The position numbers and the translations under genes were made by a program. A stretch of 64,000 nt of DNA, taken from contig CP046107.1 of NCBI GenBank assembly GCA_016864895.1, forward strand, positions 434,001-498,000. The letters are read 5' to 3'. Origin of the DNA: Neisseriaceae bacterium. Its GTDB lineage: Bacteria; Pseudomonadota; Gammaproteobacteria; Burkholderiales; Neisseriaceae. Shown here one piece after another: positions 45,761 through 56,965 of this stretch (positions within the stretch are counted from its first letter, which is position 1; each line of letters opens with the position of its first letter). Below the pieces are notes generated by a model. The model was given only the letters and a program-made list of their open reading frames with translations. It made no database searches and was not told where the DNA came from.

Positions 45761-48730
45761 TTACTCTGAAGGTATAGTGTTAACTAAAATTGTTCTACTG
45801 CCATTATTTTCTGGCGGAGAGACAATCCCAGACACTTCCATTTGCTCTATAAGCCGAGCTGCGCGATTATACCCAATTCTTAAAGTTCTTTGAACGAATG
45901 AAATGCTGGCCTTCTGATTGGTTAATACAACATTAACAGCTTCATCATACATAGGATCATCTTCCACATCATTACTTTTTTGCGTATTGCCATTACTAAG
46001 TAAATCATCTTCGCCTACTCCAGATGTTAAAATATCATCAACATATTCAGGCTCTCCAAATTGTTTTAAATATTCTACTAGTCTATGTACTTCTTCATCT
46101 GCTACAAATGCACCATGAACTCGCATCGGATAACCCGATCCACGGGTGAATAACATATCACCCATTCCTAATAGATTTTCTGCACCCATTTGATCAATAA
46201 TTGTTCTACTATCCACTCTACTTGAGACCTGAAAGGCAATTCTTGAAGGAATATTGGCTTTAATCAAACCAGTAATAACATCTACTGACGGTCGCTGAGT
46301 AGCAAGGATTAAATGAATGCCAGCAGCTCTTGCCTTTTGAGCCAAACGAGCAATCAATTCCTCAATTTTCTTACCAGTAGTCATCATCAAGTCAGCAAAC
46401 TCATCAACCACAACTACGATGTAAGGAAAAGACTTTAAAAATTCTGGGTTATCTGGTGTTAAACTAAATGGATTAACAACTGATTGTCCATTTTGCTGTG
46501 CCAGTTTAATTTTCTGATTATAACCAACAATATTCCTCACCCCAAGATGGCTCATAACCTTATAACGTTTTTCCATTTCATTAACACACCAAATTAACGC
46601 ATTAGGTGCTAATTTCATATCCGTTACTACGGGCGCCAATAAATGAGGAATACCTTCATAAATACTTAACTCTAGCATCTTAGGATCTATCATAATTAAT
46701 CGAACTTCTTCTGGAGTTGCCTTGAATAATATAGATAAAATCATGGCGTTAATCCCCACTGATTTACCAGAACCCGTAGTTCCAGCAACTAACAAGTGGG
46801 GTGATTTGGTTAGATCAGTAACAACTGGTGCTCCAGTGATATCTTGTCCAAGCGCTAAAGTTAATTTGGATCTACTCTGTAGAAAAACATCTGTATCAAA
46901 TATTTCAGATAATCTGATAACCTTCCTTTTTGCATTGGGAAGCTCTAACCCCATGCATGTTTTACCTGGAATTGTATCTACAATACGTATTGAGCCACAC
47001 CCCAAAGCCCTCGCTAAATCTTTCTCCAAATTAATGACCTGATTACCTCTGACCCCTGTATCAGGTTCAATATCATAGCGTGTTACTACTGGTCCTGAAT
47101 AGGCATCCGTCACACTAACTTTGACTTTAAATTCTGCTAATTTATTTTCAATCAACTGGCCTCTTGCAATAATTTTATCCTTACTCTCGATGTGAGAATC
47201 ACTCATATCTTTAGGCTCTAAGAGACTAAGATTTGGTGCTTGATAACAACCACCTAAACGATTATCATCGTCCACACTCTGTTTAAAGAAAACTTGACTA
47301 TCAATTTTGTTCTCATTCAATGTAGTACTAATATTTCTTCTAGCATCATCTGGTACCGCATATACATCCCTAGAGACAGTCTTAATATGAGAAAAACCAT
47401 TATTACTTTCAATAATATTTGAATATGGATCATCAACTTGATCCCCACTTATACTCTTATTGTCTGCAGAAGTGTCCTCAAAAGAGCTCTCTACCTGGGG
47501 TTCAAATGATTGCTCGTGGTTTTTTGCTATCTCTGACTGTACATAGATTTGTCTTTTACGTCCATAAGAGGATGCTGTACGAGGAGTATTGGAGAATAAA
47601 CTAGAAACAGGACTAGAATTATCCGAAGGGGTAAATTTAGTTGAAATTGGCTTTTGATGATTATATTTAACTTCAAATCCATGTTTACCTTTTATCTTAG
47701 CGCCTTCAGGAATAATACTTTCAAGGATCATCGTTCTGGGTAGTTTATCTGTTTCTTTTTTATTTCTCATCAATGGGGAGTCACTACCTTTTAAGTTTTG
47801 AAAAACTTCTTCCACTTGAATAGTTGGTGTCACAAGATTATTTGAAGATTTATCTCTCCTTCTAACACTTCGTAAACGAAGTAGATTATTTTTGATTTCA
47901 TCTGTGCTAATAACATCAATAGACACTGAATCCCGTTTCCTTAGTTTATTTTTTGGATCATAATCTATTGAAAAATTAGTATTTTCATTATTTTTAACAT
48001 AATAATCTTCAATAGCATCGGTAATCGATTTCCTATTGATATTATTGGGTATGACTATTTCTGCCCAACTATCTTTTCTAGGTATAAACTCTTTAACACC
48101 ATAATTAATTGATTGATTATCCTTCAATGGCATCCTACTATTTCTTTTAAAATTTTCTACTTCATTAATAGTAATCACCTCGTAATCCTGTTTGGGTGCT
48201 TTTAAAATAGATTCTTCCATAACACCACTCATGCCTATTTCTCTGTGGTGTATATTCTCCTGGTTAAAGTCCTTTAATACACTTGTATTTTCTGATAAGC
48301 CCTTAAATCTTTCTTTATGTAAATCAACATTATCAAAAATGTTCTGAGCTTTATTTTCATCACAAATATCCCCTGTCTCTTTATTCTCTACGCCCTCTTG
48401 AACAAATAGGGAATAATTTAAATTTTCTTTTTTCTTGATCTTTGCTTTTTTTAGTTGTCTTGCTCGGTACTGATCCCTTAAATTAGTCAGGTAAGAAAGA
48501 TATTTATTGTGGGCTTCAATTTTATTTCGCCTATCACGTACTCTTTCGATAGTTGGCTTGTAGGTACGAAATTTATTTGGTGGATATGGCATGTCTGAAA
48601 GATCTATATTTTGATAAAGAGACATATAAAAAACATCTAATTCAAATCTCCTTCTTAATCTTCGTTGAATTAAGACTAAAGCAACGACTACCAAAATAGC
48701 AAGTAACATGACTAATAAAATTGTGCTCAT
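45761..48730 (-). CDS. ftsK: DNA translocase FtsK/SpoIIIE family
   Basis: Hexameric DNA pump that clears and aligns chromosome termini at the division septum and activates Xer recombination. The 989-residue protein has a single N-terminal membrane helix (about 3-22) instead of the four usual in FtsK, a long charged linker (about 30-520), then the motor (about 530-900) with Walker [10 protein letters not shown] and Walker [14 protein letters not shown], and a C-terminal winged-helix gamma domain (about 920-985) for KOPS recognition. A matching recombinase, xerC, lies 7 kb away. Confidence 0.92.
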   Translation of the reverse strand: MSTILLVMLLAILVVVALVLIQRRLRRRFELDVFYMSLYQNIDLSDMPYPPNKFRTYKPTIERVRDRRNKIEAHNKYLSYLTNLRDQYRARQLKKAKIKKKENLNYSLFVQEGVENKETGDICDENKAQNIFDNVDLHKERFKGLSENTSVLKDFNQENIHHREIGMSGVMEESILKAPKQDYEVITINEVENFKRNSRMPLKDNQSINYGVKEFIPRKDSWAEIVIPNNINRKSITDAIEDYYVKNNENTNFSIDYDPKNKLRKRDSVSIDVISTDEIKNNLLRLRSVRRRDKSSNNLVTPTIQVEEVFQNLKGSDSPLMRNKKETDKLPRTMILESIIPEGAKIKGKHGFEVKYNHQKPISTKFTPSDNSSPVSSLFSNTPRTASSYGRKRQIYVQSEIAKNHEQSFEPQVESSFEDTSADNKSISGDQVDDPYSNIIESNNGFSHIKTVSRDVYAVPDDARRNISTTLNENKIDSQVFFKQSVDDDNRLGGCYQAPNLSLLEPKDMSDSHIESKDKIIARGQLIENKLAEFKVKVSVTDAYSGPVVTRYDIEPDTGVRGNQVINLEKDLARALGCGSIRIVDTIPGKTCMGLELPNAKRKVIRLSEIFDTDVFLQSRSKLTLALGQDITGAPVVTDLTKSPHLLVAGTTGSGKSVGINAMILSILFKATPEEVRLIMIDPKMLELSIYEGIPHLLAPVVTDMKLAPNALIWCVNEMEKRYKVMSHLGVRNIVGYNQKIKLAQQNGQSVVNPFSLTPDNPEFLKSFPYIVVVVDEFADLMMTTGKKIEELIARLAQKARAAGIHLILATQRPSVDVITGLIKANIPSRIAFQVSSRVDSRTIIDQMGAENLLGMGDMLFTRGSGYPMRVHGAFVADEEVHRLVEYLKQFGEPEYVDDILTSGVGEDDLLSNGNTQKSNDVEDDPMYDEAVNVVLTNQKASISFVQRTLRIGYNRAARLIEQMEVSGIVSPPENNGSRTILVNTIPSE

Positions 48731-48854
48731 TAAATTGTGCCCATTTTTATGTTTAAAAGAATATACAAAATTTTACTATTTTTTTGAAAATAAATCATAT
48801 CTAGTGCGATAATAGCTGGAAATGAATTTAGTTACTAGATCAAATATAATTTAT

Positions 48855-48882
48855 AGCCAATAAAAATTGGCTTGATTATAAT
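48855..48882 (+). promoter_or_regulatory. fumC promoter with palindromic operator candidate
   Basis: AGCCAAT and ATTGGCT form a perfect 7-base inverted repeat with an AAAA loop (48855-48872), just upstream of a TATAAT (48877-48882). The palindrome covers the expected -35 region, so a regulator bound there would affect fumC. No known regulator motif was matched. Confidence 0.4.
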
Positions 48883-48916
48883 AGAAAGTTCAATCTAATC
48901 TTTAAGGAAATTCAAA

Positions 48917-50302
48917 ATGACATATCGTATTGAAAAAGATACCTTTGGAACGATAGAAGTACCAGCAAATCATATGTGGGGCGCACAAACACAACGTTCT
49001 TTACAAAATTTTAAAATTTCTGGAGAAAAACAGCCTTCAGAGATCATTCAAGCCTTAGCCATCGTAAAAAGATCTTCAGCTATTGTCAACCATAACCTTG
49101 GTTCATTACCCGAGAATAAAATGAACGCAATTGTGCAAGCGGCTGATGAAGTTCTAGCGGGAAAATTCCCAGACGAGTTTCCTTTAGTCGTTTGGCAAAC
49201 AGGTTCCGGTACTCAATCCAACATGAATATGAACGAGGTATTGGCTAACCGTGCCAGTCAAATCATGGGTGGTAAAATTGGAGAAAATAGTTTGATTCAC
49301 CCTAATGATGACATTAATAAAAGCCAATCTTCTAATGATGTTTTTCCAACTGCCATGCATATTTCAGCAGTTTTATCAATCCATAATAACTTGTTGCCTG
49401 CCATACAAAAATTAAGTGATACATTACAAAAGAAATCAGATGATTTCCGGGATATTGTAAAAATAGGCAGAACACACTTACAAGATGCCACCCCACTTAC
49501 ATTAGGTCAAGAATTCTCTGGCTATGTCGCTCAATTAAAACACGGTAAAAAACACGTACAAGAAACATTACCACATTTATATGAATTAGCACTAGGTGGC
49601 ACTGCAGTAGGTACGGGTTTAAATACACCAAAAGGATACGCTGAACAAGTGGCAAAAGAAATTGCCAACTATACTGGGCTCCCCTTCATTAGCTCACCCA
49701 ATAAATTTGAATCACTTGCCTCAGCAGATGCACTTGTTCATGCACATGGATCATTAAAAACATTAGCCACGAGCTTAATGAAGATTGCTAATGATATAAG
49801 ATGGTTAGCAAGTGGTCCTCGCTCAGGTCTTGGAGAAATTACAATCCCTGAAAACGAACCGGGGTCTTCTATTATGCCAGGTAAAGTGAATCCAACTCAA
49901 TGTGAAGCAATGACTATGCTTTGTGCTCAAGTATTTGGTAATGATGTGGCCATCAATTTTGGTGGTGCTTCTGGTAATTTTGAATTAAATGTCTATCGTC
50001 CAATGATCTCTTATAATATGCTACAAAGTATTCGTTTATTAGCTGATGGTATAATAAGTTTTAATGATAATTGTGCCATTGGTATTGAGCCTAACCACGA
50101 AAGAATCAATGAGCTTTTGGGTAGATCCCTAATGTTGGTCACTGCTTTGAATACTCATATTGGGTACGATAAAGCAGCCAAAATTGCTAAAAAAGCACAT
50201 CAAGAAGGGTTAACACTCAAGGAAGCTGCTTTACAAACAGGTTTTGTAACAGAAGAAGAGTTTGATAATTGGGTTGATCCTCTAAAAATGATCGGTAGAT
50301 AA
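48917..50302 (+). CDS. fumC: Class II fumarase FumC
   Basis: Hydrates fumarate to malate in the TCA cycle without an iron-sulfur cluster. The 461 residues include the family blocks [42 protein letters not shown] and the signature [22 protein letters not shown] site precedes the ATG. aroE begins 13 bases after the stop and may be co-transcribed. Confidence 0.97.
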   Translation: MTYRIEKDTFGTIEVPANHMWGAQTQRSLQNFKISGEKQPSEIIQALAIVKRSSAIVNHNLGSLPENKMNAIVQAADEVLAGKFPDEFPLVVWQTGSGTQSNMNMNEVLANRASQIMGGKIGENSLIHPNDDINKSQSSNDVFPTAMHISAVLSIHNNLLPAIQKLSDTLQKKSDDFRDIVKIGRTHLQDATPLTLGQEFSGYVAQLKHGKKHVQETLPHLYELALGGTAVGTGLNTPKGYAEQVAKEIANYTGLPFISSPNKFESLASADALVHAHGSLKTLATSLMKIANDIRWLASGPRSGLGEITIPENEPGSSIMPGKVNPTQCEAMTMLCAQVFGNDVAINFGGASGNFELNVYRPMISYNMLQSIRLLADGIISFNDNCAIGIEPNHERINELLGRSLMLVTALNTHIGYDKAAKIAKKAHQEGLTLKEAALQTGFVTEEEFDNWVDPLKMIGR

Positions 50303-50315
50303 AAGTAATTACATC

Positions 50316-51116
50316 ATGATTAAATATCAATTAGCTGTTTTCGGTAATCCTATTGAACATAGTCTCTCACCTAGAATACATACTATGTTTGCTGAACAAT
50401 TTAATTTACCAATTAAATATGAGAAAATGCTAGTTGTTGATAATAATTTACCAAAAGCAGTTAATGCATTTCGGAATCAAGGTGGGAATGGAGCTAATAT
50501 CACAGTCCCTTTCAAAGAAGATGCTTTTCATTTTTCTTCTAAGTTAAGTGAAAGGGCTCAAAAGGCCAAAGCTGTTAATACTCTCATCATGCTTGAACAA
50601 AATGAATGGCTTGGAGATAATACTGATGGCATTGGCTTAGTCAATGACATATTGTCAAAAAATATTCATCTTAAAAATCAACGAATCTTAATCATTGGTG
50701 CAGGTGGTGCAAGTCGAGGTATCATTTTCCCTTTATTAATGGAAAAACCTCATTCGATTACCATCACCAACAGAACAATTGATAAAGCAAAATTGTTAGC
50801 CAAAGAATTTGATATTGATTTTGTTAACTTTGAGGATGCTCATGAAAAATCTTACGATATTATTATTAATGCGACTTCAAGTAGTTTAAAAAAAGAACCT
50901 CTGAATATCAGCTCTAAAATTTTTGATTCTTGTCAACTTGTCTATGATATGATGTACGGAAAAAAAGATATTCCATTCTTAATATGGGCAAAAAAAAGTG
51001 GTGTCTCTGAAATCAGTGATGGCCTCGGTATGCTAGCCTATCAAGCGGCAGAATCATTTTGTCAATGGACACAATTAACCCCCGATGTAAATTCAGTTAT
51101 ACTGAAGCTAAAATAA
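50316..51116 (+). CDS. aroE: Shikimate dehydrogenase AroE
   Basis: NADPH-dependent reduction of 3-dehydroshikimate in aromatic amino acid synthesis. The 266 residues show the substrate motif NPIEHSLSPRIH, NITVPFKEDAF with the catalytic Lys, DNTDGIG, the Gly-rich GAGGASRGI, and TNRTIDKA for NADPH. Length is normal. Confidence 0.96.
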   Translation: MIKYQLAVFGNPIEHSLSPRIHTMFAEQFNLPIKYEKMLVVDNNLPKAVNAFRNQGGNGANITVPFKEDAFHFSSKLSERAQKAKAVNTLIMLEQNEWLGDNTDGIGLVNDILSKNIHLKNQRILIIGAGGASRGIIFPLLMEKPHSITITNRTIDKAKLLAKEFDIDFVNFEDAHEKSYDIIINATSSSLKKEPLNISSKIFDSCQLVYDMMYGKKDIPFLIWAKKSGVSEISDGLGMLAYQAAESFCQWTQLTPDVNSVILKLK

Positions 51117-51169
51117 TTTTTTCATCACTGAATAAATATTGATTTACCAAACTCGAAAAGGAAATATCG

Positions 51170-51772
51170 ATGAATTGTAAAAAAGGCTATATATTATTGT
51201 TAGGATTAACTATTCTTACATCAGTAACAGGATGTAAGAAAAATAATACTGTCAGTTCGATTTCTGAACAGGATATTCAGTTAGCACAAACAGTAGATGA
51301 TAGTTCCCAATTAACAGTAAATGATACAGAAAATAACCAACAAATAATTTTCACAACCGAAGGTATTTACCGAACTTTAGATAATCAGTCTCTGGAAAAG
51401 TACAATAAACAGTATAAATCATTTAAAACAATCAAATATTTTTATAATGATGATAAAGATACTTCTATTGCAGTTGCTAAAGTAGCACCCTTAAATAAAT
51501 CAAAAAAAGATTATTTTTCAGATTTAGAAAAAAATGTTAAAACAATATTTCCTCAAGCAAAATATACTCAAGGTGTAACCAACGACAATCAACATAGTTA
51601 TGCCAGATACTCTTACCATGATCCAAAAAATGGTTTAAATAATGCTTGTGATGTGATATTGATGGAAATGACTAAGACCTTATATAGTATTTGTGCCATC
51701 AGCCCAAGTCAATCTATCGAATTTTTGAAAGAAGCTGTCAAAAATGTTTCTGTAAGAGCACTGAAACAATAA
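51170..51772 (+). CDS. Putative lipoprotein of unknown function
   Basis: 200-residue exported protein with a type II signal peptide: hydrophobic stretch ILLLGLTILTSVTGC with the lipidated Cys at about residue 22. The mature part is polar and begins with a Ser/Asn/Asp/Gln-rich stretch. It then contains a folded-looking region with FTTEGIYRTLDNQS and two further Cys (ACD and SICAIS). Family not recognised. ribD starts 1 base after its stop, so the two share a transcript. A GAAAAGGAA site precedes the start. Confidence 0.7.
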   Translation: MNCKKGYILLLGLTILTSVTGCKKNNTVSSISEQDIQLAQTVDDSSQLTVNDTENNQQIIFTTEGIYRTLDNQSLEKYNKQYKSFKTIKYFYNDDKDTSIAVAKVAPLNKSKKDYFSDLEKNVKTIFPQAKYTQGVTNDNQHSYARYSYHDPKNGLNNACDVILMEMTKTLYSICAISPSQSIEFLKEAVKNVSVRALKQ

Positions 51773-51773
51773 G

Positions 51774-52889
51774 ATGAATTCTCCCGAATTCAGTGAGTTT
51801 GATAAAAACTGTATGCAACGTGCCCTTAGCTTAGCTTGGCAAGGGCGCTATGGTACTTCACCTAACCCAAGGGTTGGTTGTGTTATTGTGATTGAAGATC
51901 AAATTGTTGCGGAGGGTTACCATTTAATTAAAGGTGGGGCTCATGCTGAAGTGAATGCACTTTCTCAAGTTTCTGGCTTAGATCTATCCAAGGCAACAGT
52001 TTATGTTACTTTAGAACCATGTAGTCATTTTGGTAGTACACCTCCTTGTGCTCTGGCATTAATCAATAAGCATGTTAAAACAGTCATAGCTGCTATGGCA
52101 GATCCCAATCCCTTAGTAGCAGGTCAAGGATTTGAGCTACTAAAAAATGCTCAAATTGAAACAAAATACGGACTCTTTGAAGCACAGGCTAGAGAAATCA
52201 ACAAAGGATTTTTATCTAGAATTGAGCGAGGTATTCCCTACTGTATTTTAAAAATGGGCATTAGTATTGATGGTAAAACAGCACTTAGAAATGGGCAAAG
52301 CCAATGGATTACTTCTGAAATATCAAGACTTGACGTACAGGAATCTAGAGCCCAAGCCTGTGCTATTTTAACTGGAATTGGGACAGTGATAAAAGATAAT
52401 CCTCACCTAAATGTTAGATCTATTAATACACCAAGACAACCCATCAGAATCATTTTAGATTCAGAATTGAACATTCCATTAAATTCGAATGTCATTTCTG
52501 ATTCAAACAGCCCCACATGGATTGTCACGCTTAACCATGATTCTCCCAAACTGGATACTCTTATCCAATATAGTCATATCAAAATTATTCACGCCACAGA
52601 GAAAAATCACCGTATTAATTTATCTGCTTTGATGACGGTGCTTGCTAAATCAGAAATTGGAGAGTTATACATTGAATGTGGTGCAACTCTGGCCGGCGCC
52701 TTGGTAAAAGAAAACCTGATTGACGAAATCCATCTCTATCAAGCACCAATCATCCTAGGACATCACGCAAAAAATGCTTTTATTTTTGAAGAGGTAACAG
52801 ACTTATCACAGGTACAACATTGGCATATAGACTCTTCTAAATATTTAGGAGGCGACATCAAATTAATTCTACGCCAAAAATTAAGATAA
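51774..52889 (+). CDS. ribD: Bifunctional deaminase/reductase RibD
   Basis: Second and third steps of riboflavin synthesis: a zinc deaminase (about 1-145) fused to a pyrimidine reductase (about 150-371). Zinc ligands are in HAEVNAL and PCSHFGSTPPC. The reductase begins CILKMGISIDGKTAL and includes the later IECGATLAGALV. Length is normal. The gene follows a lipoprotein gene with 1 base between, an unusual partner for a riboflavin gene. Confidence 0.96.
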   Translation: MNSPEFSEFDKNCMQRALSLAWQGRYGTSPNPRVGCVIVIEDQIVAEGYHLIKGGAHAEVNALSQVSGLDLSKATVYVTLEPCSHFGSTPPCALALINKHVKTVIAAMADPNPLVAGQGFELLKNAQIETKYGLFEAQAREINKGFLSRIERGIPYCILKMGISIDGKTALRNGQSQWITSEISRLDVQESRAQACAILTGIGTVIKDNPHLNVRSINTPRQPIRIILDSELNIPLNSNVISDSNSPTWIVTLNHDSPKLDTLIQYSHIKIIHATEKNHRINLSALMTVLAKSEIGELYIECGATLAGALVKENLIDEIHLYQAPIILGHHAKNAFIFEEVTDLSQVQHWHIDSSKYLGGDIKLILRQKLR

Positions 52890-53429
52890 TTTACTATACC
52901 TTCATTTCAAAAGAGATTAACAGAATAAAATTGAATAAATTTTATTTTAAAGATTTTTCTACCACTGTTACCCATTTCTATCTGGAACTAATTTTTATAC
53001 GTATTAGAAAAGGCTATTTTTTTGCAGTAATTCGAAAATACTGAATAATAATTGTTTCCACTACTATATGAGTTATTTTTATGTCAGGATCTAGAATAAT
53101 ACTAGTTTATATTAGGTGTCATTGAGAAAAAGAATGTATATGTTAACGCACTACAACAAATATTGGCCACAAATAGGTGATATTTTTAACTGTATCTAAT
53201 GGGCTACTTGAATTTTAAAAATCCATTATTGAACCCCATTAACATCATATTTGATGATAGATTTGAGTTTAAATATTTAGTTGACATGACAAAAATTGAA
53301 TCAATAAGTATCTTTAAAATATAACTGAAATAATAGATGTTTTATTACTAAACAAATAAATAACAACCCTTATCTAGTCACTCATGCTAAAATTAACAAG
53401 TTATTGAATAATGAATAGACTTTCGTATT
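52890..53429. other. Gene-poor region between ribD and trpS
   Basis: 540 bases without an intact gene. Between about 53130 and 53325 the plus strand has readable pieces (LTHYNKYWPQIGDIFN, then NPINIIFDDRFEFKYLVD) in different frames divided by stops, suggesting a decayed gene of unknown family. No terminator or RNA gene was recognised. Confidence 0.4.
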
Positions 53430-54437
53430 ATGAAACAGAGAATTCTTACAGGTGTTACCACTACCGGCACTCCTCATTTAGGGAACTATGTTGGTGCCAT
53501 TCGTCCTGCCATTTTAGCTAGCCAAAATCCTAAAGTTGATTCCTTTTTCTTTTTAGCCGATTACCATGGCCTTATTAAATGTAAAGATCCTCAATTGATC
53601 CATCAATCGATTATTTCTGTTGCTGCTACTTGGCTCGCCTCTGGCCTTGATTATGAAAAAGTAACTTTCTACCGTCAATCAGATATTATAGAAATTGCCG
53701 AGCTTAACTGGATTTTAACCACTTGTTGTGCTAAAGGTTTAATGAATAGAGCACATGCTTATAAAGCTTTAGTACAAGAAAATTTGGATAAAGGCATCAA
53801 CGATGCTGATCGTGGTATTGAAATGGGCTTGTATTGTTATCCAGTTTTGATGACTGCAGATATCCTAGCCTTTAACGCCAATTTGGTTCCCGTAGGTAAA
53901 GATCAGGTTCAACATTTAGAAATGGCAAGAGATATTGCTGCTCGATTTAATCATCGCTATCAACCATTATTTAATTTGCCAGAAGTCTTAATTGATGAAG
54001 GTACATCATTATTAATAGGTTTAGATGGTAGAAAAATGTCCAAAAGTTATGGCAATACAATCCCTTTATTTGAAAGTGAAAAAAAGTTACGTAAAATCAT
54101 TATGAAAATTGTTACTAACAGTCTTAAGCCGGGTGAACCTAAGGCAGTAAATGATTCCATCTTATATGAAATATATTCGGCTTTTGCAACAGAATATGAG
54201 AAAAAATCATTTGAAGACGCTTTTGCCAATGGTATTGCTTGGGGGGATGCTAAGCAAATTTTGTTTGAAAAGCTAAACAACTTACTGGCTCCTATGAGAG
54301 AAAAATATGAGTATTTGATTGCTCATCCTAATAAAATCGAAGATATTTTACAATATGGTGCTGATAAAGCACGGCGAATCACCGTACCTTTTTTGCAAGA
54401 TATCAAAAATGCAGTAGGAATTCGGACCCTAATATAG
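53430..54437 (+). CDS. trpS: Tryptophanyl-tRNA synthetase
   Basis: Charges tRNA-Trp. The 335-residue class I synthetase has the HIGH-like motif [11 protein letters not shown] at the N-terminus, [29 protein letters not shown] and the KMSKS signature [10 protein letters not shown]. Length is normal. gshB follows 10 bases after the stop. Confidence 0.96.
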   Translation: MKQRILTGVTTTGTPHLGNYVGAIRPAILASQNPKVDSFFFLADYHGLIKCKDPQLIHQSIISVAATWLASGLDYEKVTFYRQSDIIEIAELNWILTTCCAKGLMNRAHAYKALVQENLDKGINDADRGIEMGLYCYPVLMTADILAFNANLVPVGKDQVQHLEMARDIAARFNHRYQPLFNLPEVLIDEGTSLLIGLDGRKMSKSYGNTIPLFESEKKLRKIIMKIVTNSLKPGEPKAVNDSILYEIYSAFATEYEKKSFEDAFANGIAWGDAKQILFEKLNNLLAPMREKYEYLIAHPNKIEDILQYGADKARRITVPFLQDIKNAVGIRTLI

Positions 54438-54447
54438 AGGTATAATT

Positions 54448-55389
54448 ATGAAGGTATTAATTATTGCTGATCCTCTTGCTTCTTTTAAAATTTATAAAGA
54501 TACCACTTTCGTAATAATTCGAGAATTAGCAAAAAGAGGTATTAATTTATTTCACTGCTTAAGTTCTAAATTATCAATTCAAAATCATCAAGTAGTCGCT
54601 TGCTCTACTCCATTTAGGTTCATAAATGAGAACACCAATTCATGGTTTCAGTTATCAGAACAATTATTATTCCCTTTGTATGATTTTGATGCAGTGATTA
54701 TGAGAACTGATCCCCCTTTTGACTTACAATATCTCTATAGTACACAACTATTAACATTAGCCGAAAAGCAAGGTGCTAAAGTTTTCAATAGTGGACAAGC
54801 TATGCGTGATTATAATGAAAAACTAGCAATTTTAAATTTTTCAGAATTTACTATTGATACTATCGTTACTACCGAATCTAGTGAAGTAGAAAAATTTTTA
54901 GAAGAATATCAAGATATCATTGTTAAACCACTCGATGGTATGGGTGGAATGGAAATTTACCGACTTACTAAAAATGGCTATAATAATCAAAGTATTCTAG
55001 AATCTTTGATGAGATATAATACCAGAACAATTATGGCTCAACGCTATATCCCGGAAATTACTAAAGGTGATAAACGCCTTTTAATTATCGATGGAAAACC
55101 TATTGATTATGCTTTAGCTCGTATTCCTAAGTCGGGCGAAACAAGAGCCAACTTAGCGGCGGGTGGGAAAGGAATAGTAATGCCTCTTACATCAAGAGAA
55201 TTAGAAATTGCTAGTACTCTTGCACCTCGATTAAAAAAGAATGGAATTCTGTTAGCAGGTCTAGATATAATTGGTAACTACCTAACTGAAGTAAATGTCA
55301 CTAGTCCTACTGGATTCCAAGAAATCATGCAACAAAAAGATTATGACGTCGCAAAACTGTTTGTTGATGCTATATTCGCCAATTTATGA
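54448..55389 (+). CDS. gshB: Glutathione synthetase GshB
   Basis: ATP-grasp enzyme joining glycine to gamma-glutamylcysteine. The 313 residues have the N-terminal DPLASFKIYKDTTF, MRTDPPFDLQYLYSTQLL, ATP-site VKPLDGMGGMEIYRL, and RIPKSGETRANLAAGGKG, all typical. With catalase and DsbA it adds to a redox-defence set in the window. gshA is not present here. Confidence 0.96.
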   Translation: MKVLIIADPLASFKIYKDTTFVIIRELAKRGINLFHCLSSKLSIQNHQVVACSTPFRFINENTNSWFQLSEQLLFPLYDFDAVIMRTDPPFDLQYLYSTQLLTLAEKQGAKVFNSGQAMRDYNEKLAILNFSEFTIDTIVTTESSEVEKFLEEYQDIIVKPLDGMGGMEIYRLTKNGYNNQSILESLMRYNTRTIMAQRYIPEITKGDKRLLIIDGKPIDYALARIPKSGETRANLAAGGKGIVMPLTSRELEIASTLAPRLKKNGILLAGLDIIGNYLTEVNVTSPTGFQEIMQQKDYDVAKLFVDAIFANL

Positions 55390-55830
55390 TAATGACTTAG
55401 ATATCATTTGTCTATAATCTAATTCTGGTTCATACTGTATATTTCGTACTTAAATCCTGTTATAATTGGCGCCAACTACGGCAACCACTCGTCAAATGAT
55501 GCTATCCTAAGAGTACATCAAGCTGAAATTTGTTTTAAATCCCATCGGTTATCAATGAAACAAATTCAGCACGTGAACTGATACTTGCTGATGTAGAAAT
55601 AACCCTATATATCTCAGACTTTTCATGAATAATTCCTCATGCGAATTCTTAATGAATAAGTCTTTTTCTTCGTCAGGTTGTAATTATTTACAAAAATTGA
55701 ACATCAAATGGTGATAATGTAGCTTTAGTGAAAAATAAAATGGTATTTTTTAATTATTCCCACAGTAAATTCAGAACTCAGGCTATCCTGAACGAATTTC
55801 TAAAAAAATTTTTTGAGGCTAAAAAAAATA
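55390..55830 (+). other. Intergenic region between gshB and xerC with candidate small RNA
   Basis: 441 bases without an open frame of coding character. An extended -10 promoter (TGTTATAAT, 55458-55466) reads into a stretch with a long hairpin (arms 55522-55535 and 55558-55570, GCTGAAATTTGTTT with one bulged base). No T run follows the hairpin, so the 3' end of any transcript is unclear. Confidence 0.35.
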
Positions 55831-56757
55831 ATGAAAATCAATCAATTTAAAGAACCTTTAGAAAATTTTCTACAAGAATTAAAATTCAATGGTATGTCTA
55901 TCCATACACAAAATGCGTATCGTAGAGATCTAATTGAATTATTTCGTTTTATTGATCTAACAAAAAAATCCAATTTAAATGAAGAAATTCATAAATCAAA
56001 TTTTACTTGGGCACTAAAGCGCTTATCTTTTCAAAATAAACATCCGAGTACTATTTCAAGAAAGGTGAGTGTATGGCGAAAATATAATCGATATTTAATT
56101 GAAAACCACTTAACCGATCAAGATTTTTTAGCAGGTATTAAAATTCCTAAAATCCCATCACGTTTACCTAAAGCTATGAATGCTCAAGATCTTAACCAAT
56201 TATTGGATGATGACAATATAGATGATAATAGAGATCCTTTTCTCACCAAAAGAGAGCAAGCTATGTTTGAACTAATGTATGGTTCTGGATTGAGGGTCTC
56301 CGAAGTAGAATCTTTAAATTTAGATGACATAGAACTTGATTCAGGGTGGGTAACAGTAAAAGGGAAAGGTGCGAAAACCAGACAAATCCCTCTGACAGAT
56401 AAATCTATTGATGCACTCAAAAGCTATCTAGAACTAAGGCCTAAAATTGAAAATCAAGATGCTCTTTTTGTGTCTCGTTTTGGAAAACGTATTACCAACC
56501 GTAGAATCCAACAAAATATCAATGAATGGGCTATTCGACACCAAGCAAAACAACATATCAGTCCACACATGTTACGACACAGTTTTGCCACACAAATATT
56601 ACAAAACTCTCAAAACATTAGAGCAGTACAGGAGTTACTAGGACACAGTCAACTCTCCACTACTCAAATATATACTCAATTAGATTTTGATCATCTTACT
56701 AATATATACGAACACGCTCATCCCAGAGCAAAAAAGAGAGGTGGTGACAAAAAATGA
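55831..56757 (+). CDS. xerC: Tyrosine recombinase XerC
   Basis: Resolves chromosome dimers at dif together with XerD under FtsK control. The 308-residue protein has the N-terminal SAM-like domain (about 5-95) and a catalytic domain with Arg in YGSGLRVSEVESL, Lys in VTVKGKGAKTR, HMLRHSFATQIL, LLGHSQLSTTQIYTQ and the nucleophile Tyr in the last of these. The linker SRLPKAMNAQDLNQLLD is closer to XerC than XerD. The ATG at 55831 is chosen over an in-frame TTG at 55813. Confidence 0.88.
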   Translation: MKINQFKEPLENFLQELKFNGMSIHTQNAYRRDLIELFRFIDLTKKSNLNEEIHKSNFTWALKRLSFQNKHPSTISRKVSVWRKYNRYLIENHLTDQDFLAGIKIPKIPSRLPKAMNAQDLNQLLDDDNIDDNRDPFLTKREQAMFELMYGSGLRVSEVESLNLDDIELDSGWVTVKGKGAKTRQIPLTDKSIDALKSYLELRPKIENQDALFVSRFGKRITNRRIQQNINEWAIRHQAKQHISPHMLRHSFATQILQNSQNIRAVQELLGHSQLSTTQIYTQLDFDHLTNIYEHAHPRAKKRGGDKK

Positions 56758-56826
56758 TCATTTTTTTGAAAGATTTAAAAACCAATGACTTATAACTAAC
56801 CTTTTGTTTAAAAAAGACTTATCATT

Positions 56827-56965
56827 CTTCCCACTCTGACTAAAAAAAGCGAATCATGTAGAGTGGGGAGGATCCAGCAACAGAACCACACCGAAGTGAG
56901 TTGGCATAATTCCATTCTAGACACATTAACAATAATCCCCGTCCCTTAGGTCGGGGAAAACGTCA
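56827..56965 (+). mobile_element. Right-end remnant of an IS200/IS605-type element
   Basis: The last codons of a TnpB-like frame (ending in SELA then TAA at 56907-56909) are followed by a TCTAGACAC block, the hairpin CCCCGTCCCTTAGGTCGGGG (56937-56956) and ACGTCAA, the classic right-end layout of IS200/IS605 elements. An 11-base inverted repeat (56827-56837 with 56860-56870) lies upstream and could be part of the guide RNA scaffold or the xerC terminator. The rest of the element is gone. A related end lies in the opposite orientation at 57571-57660. Confidence 0.65.
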
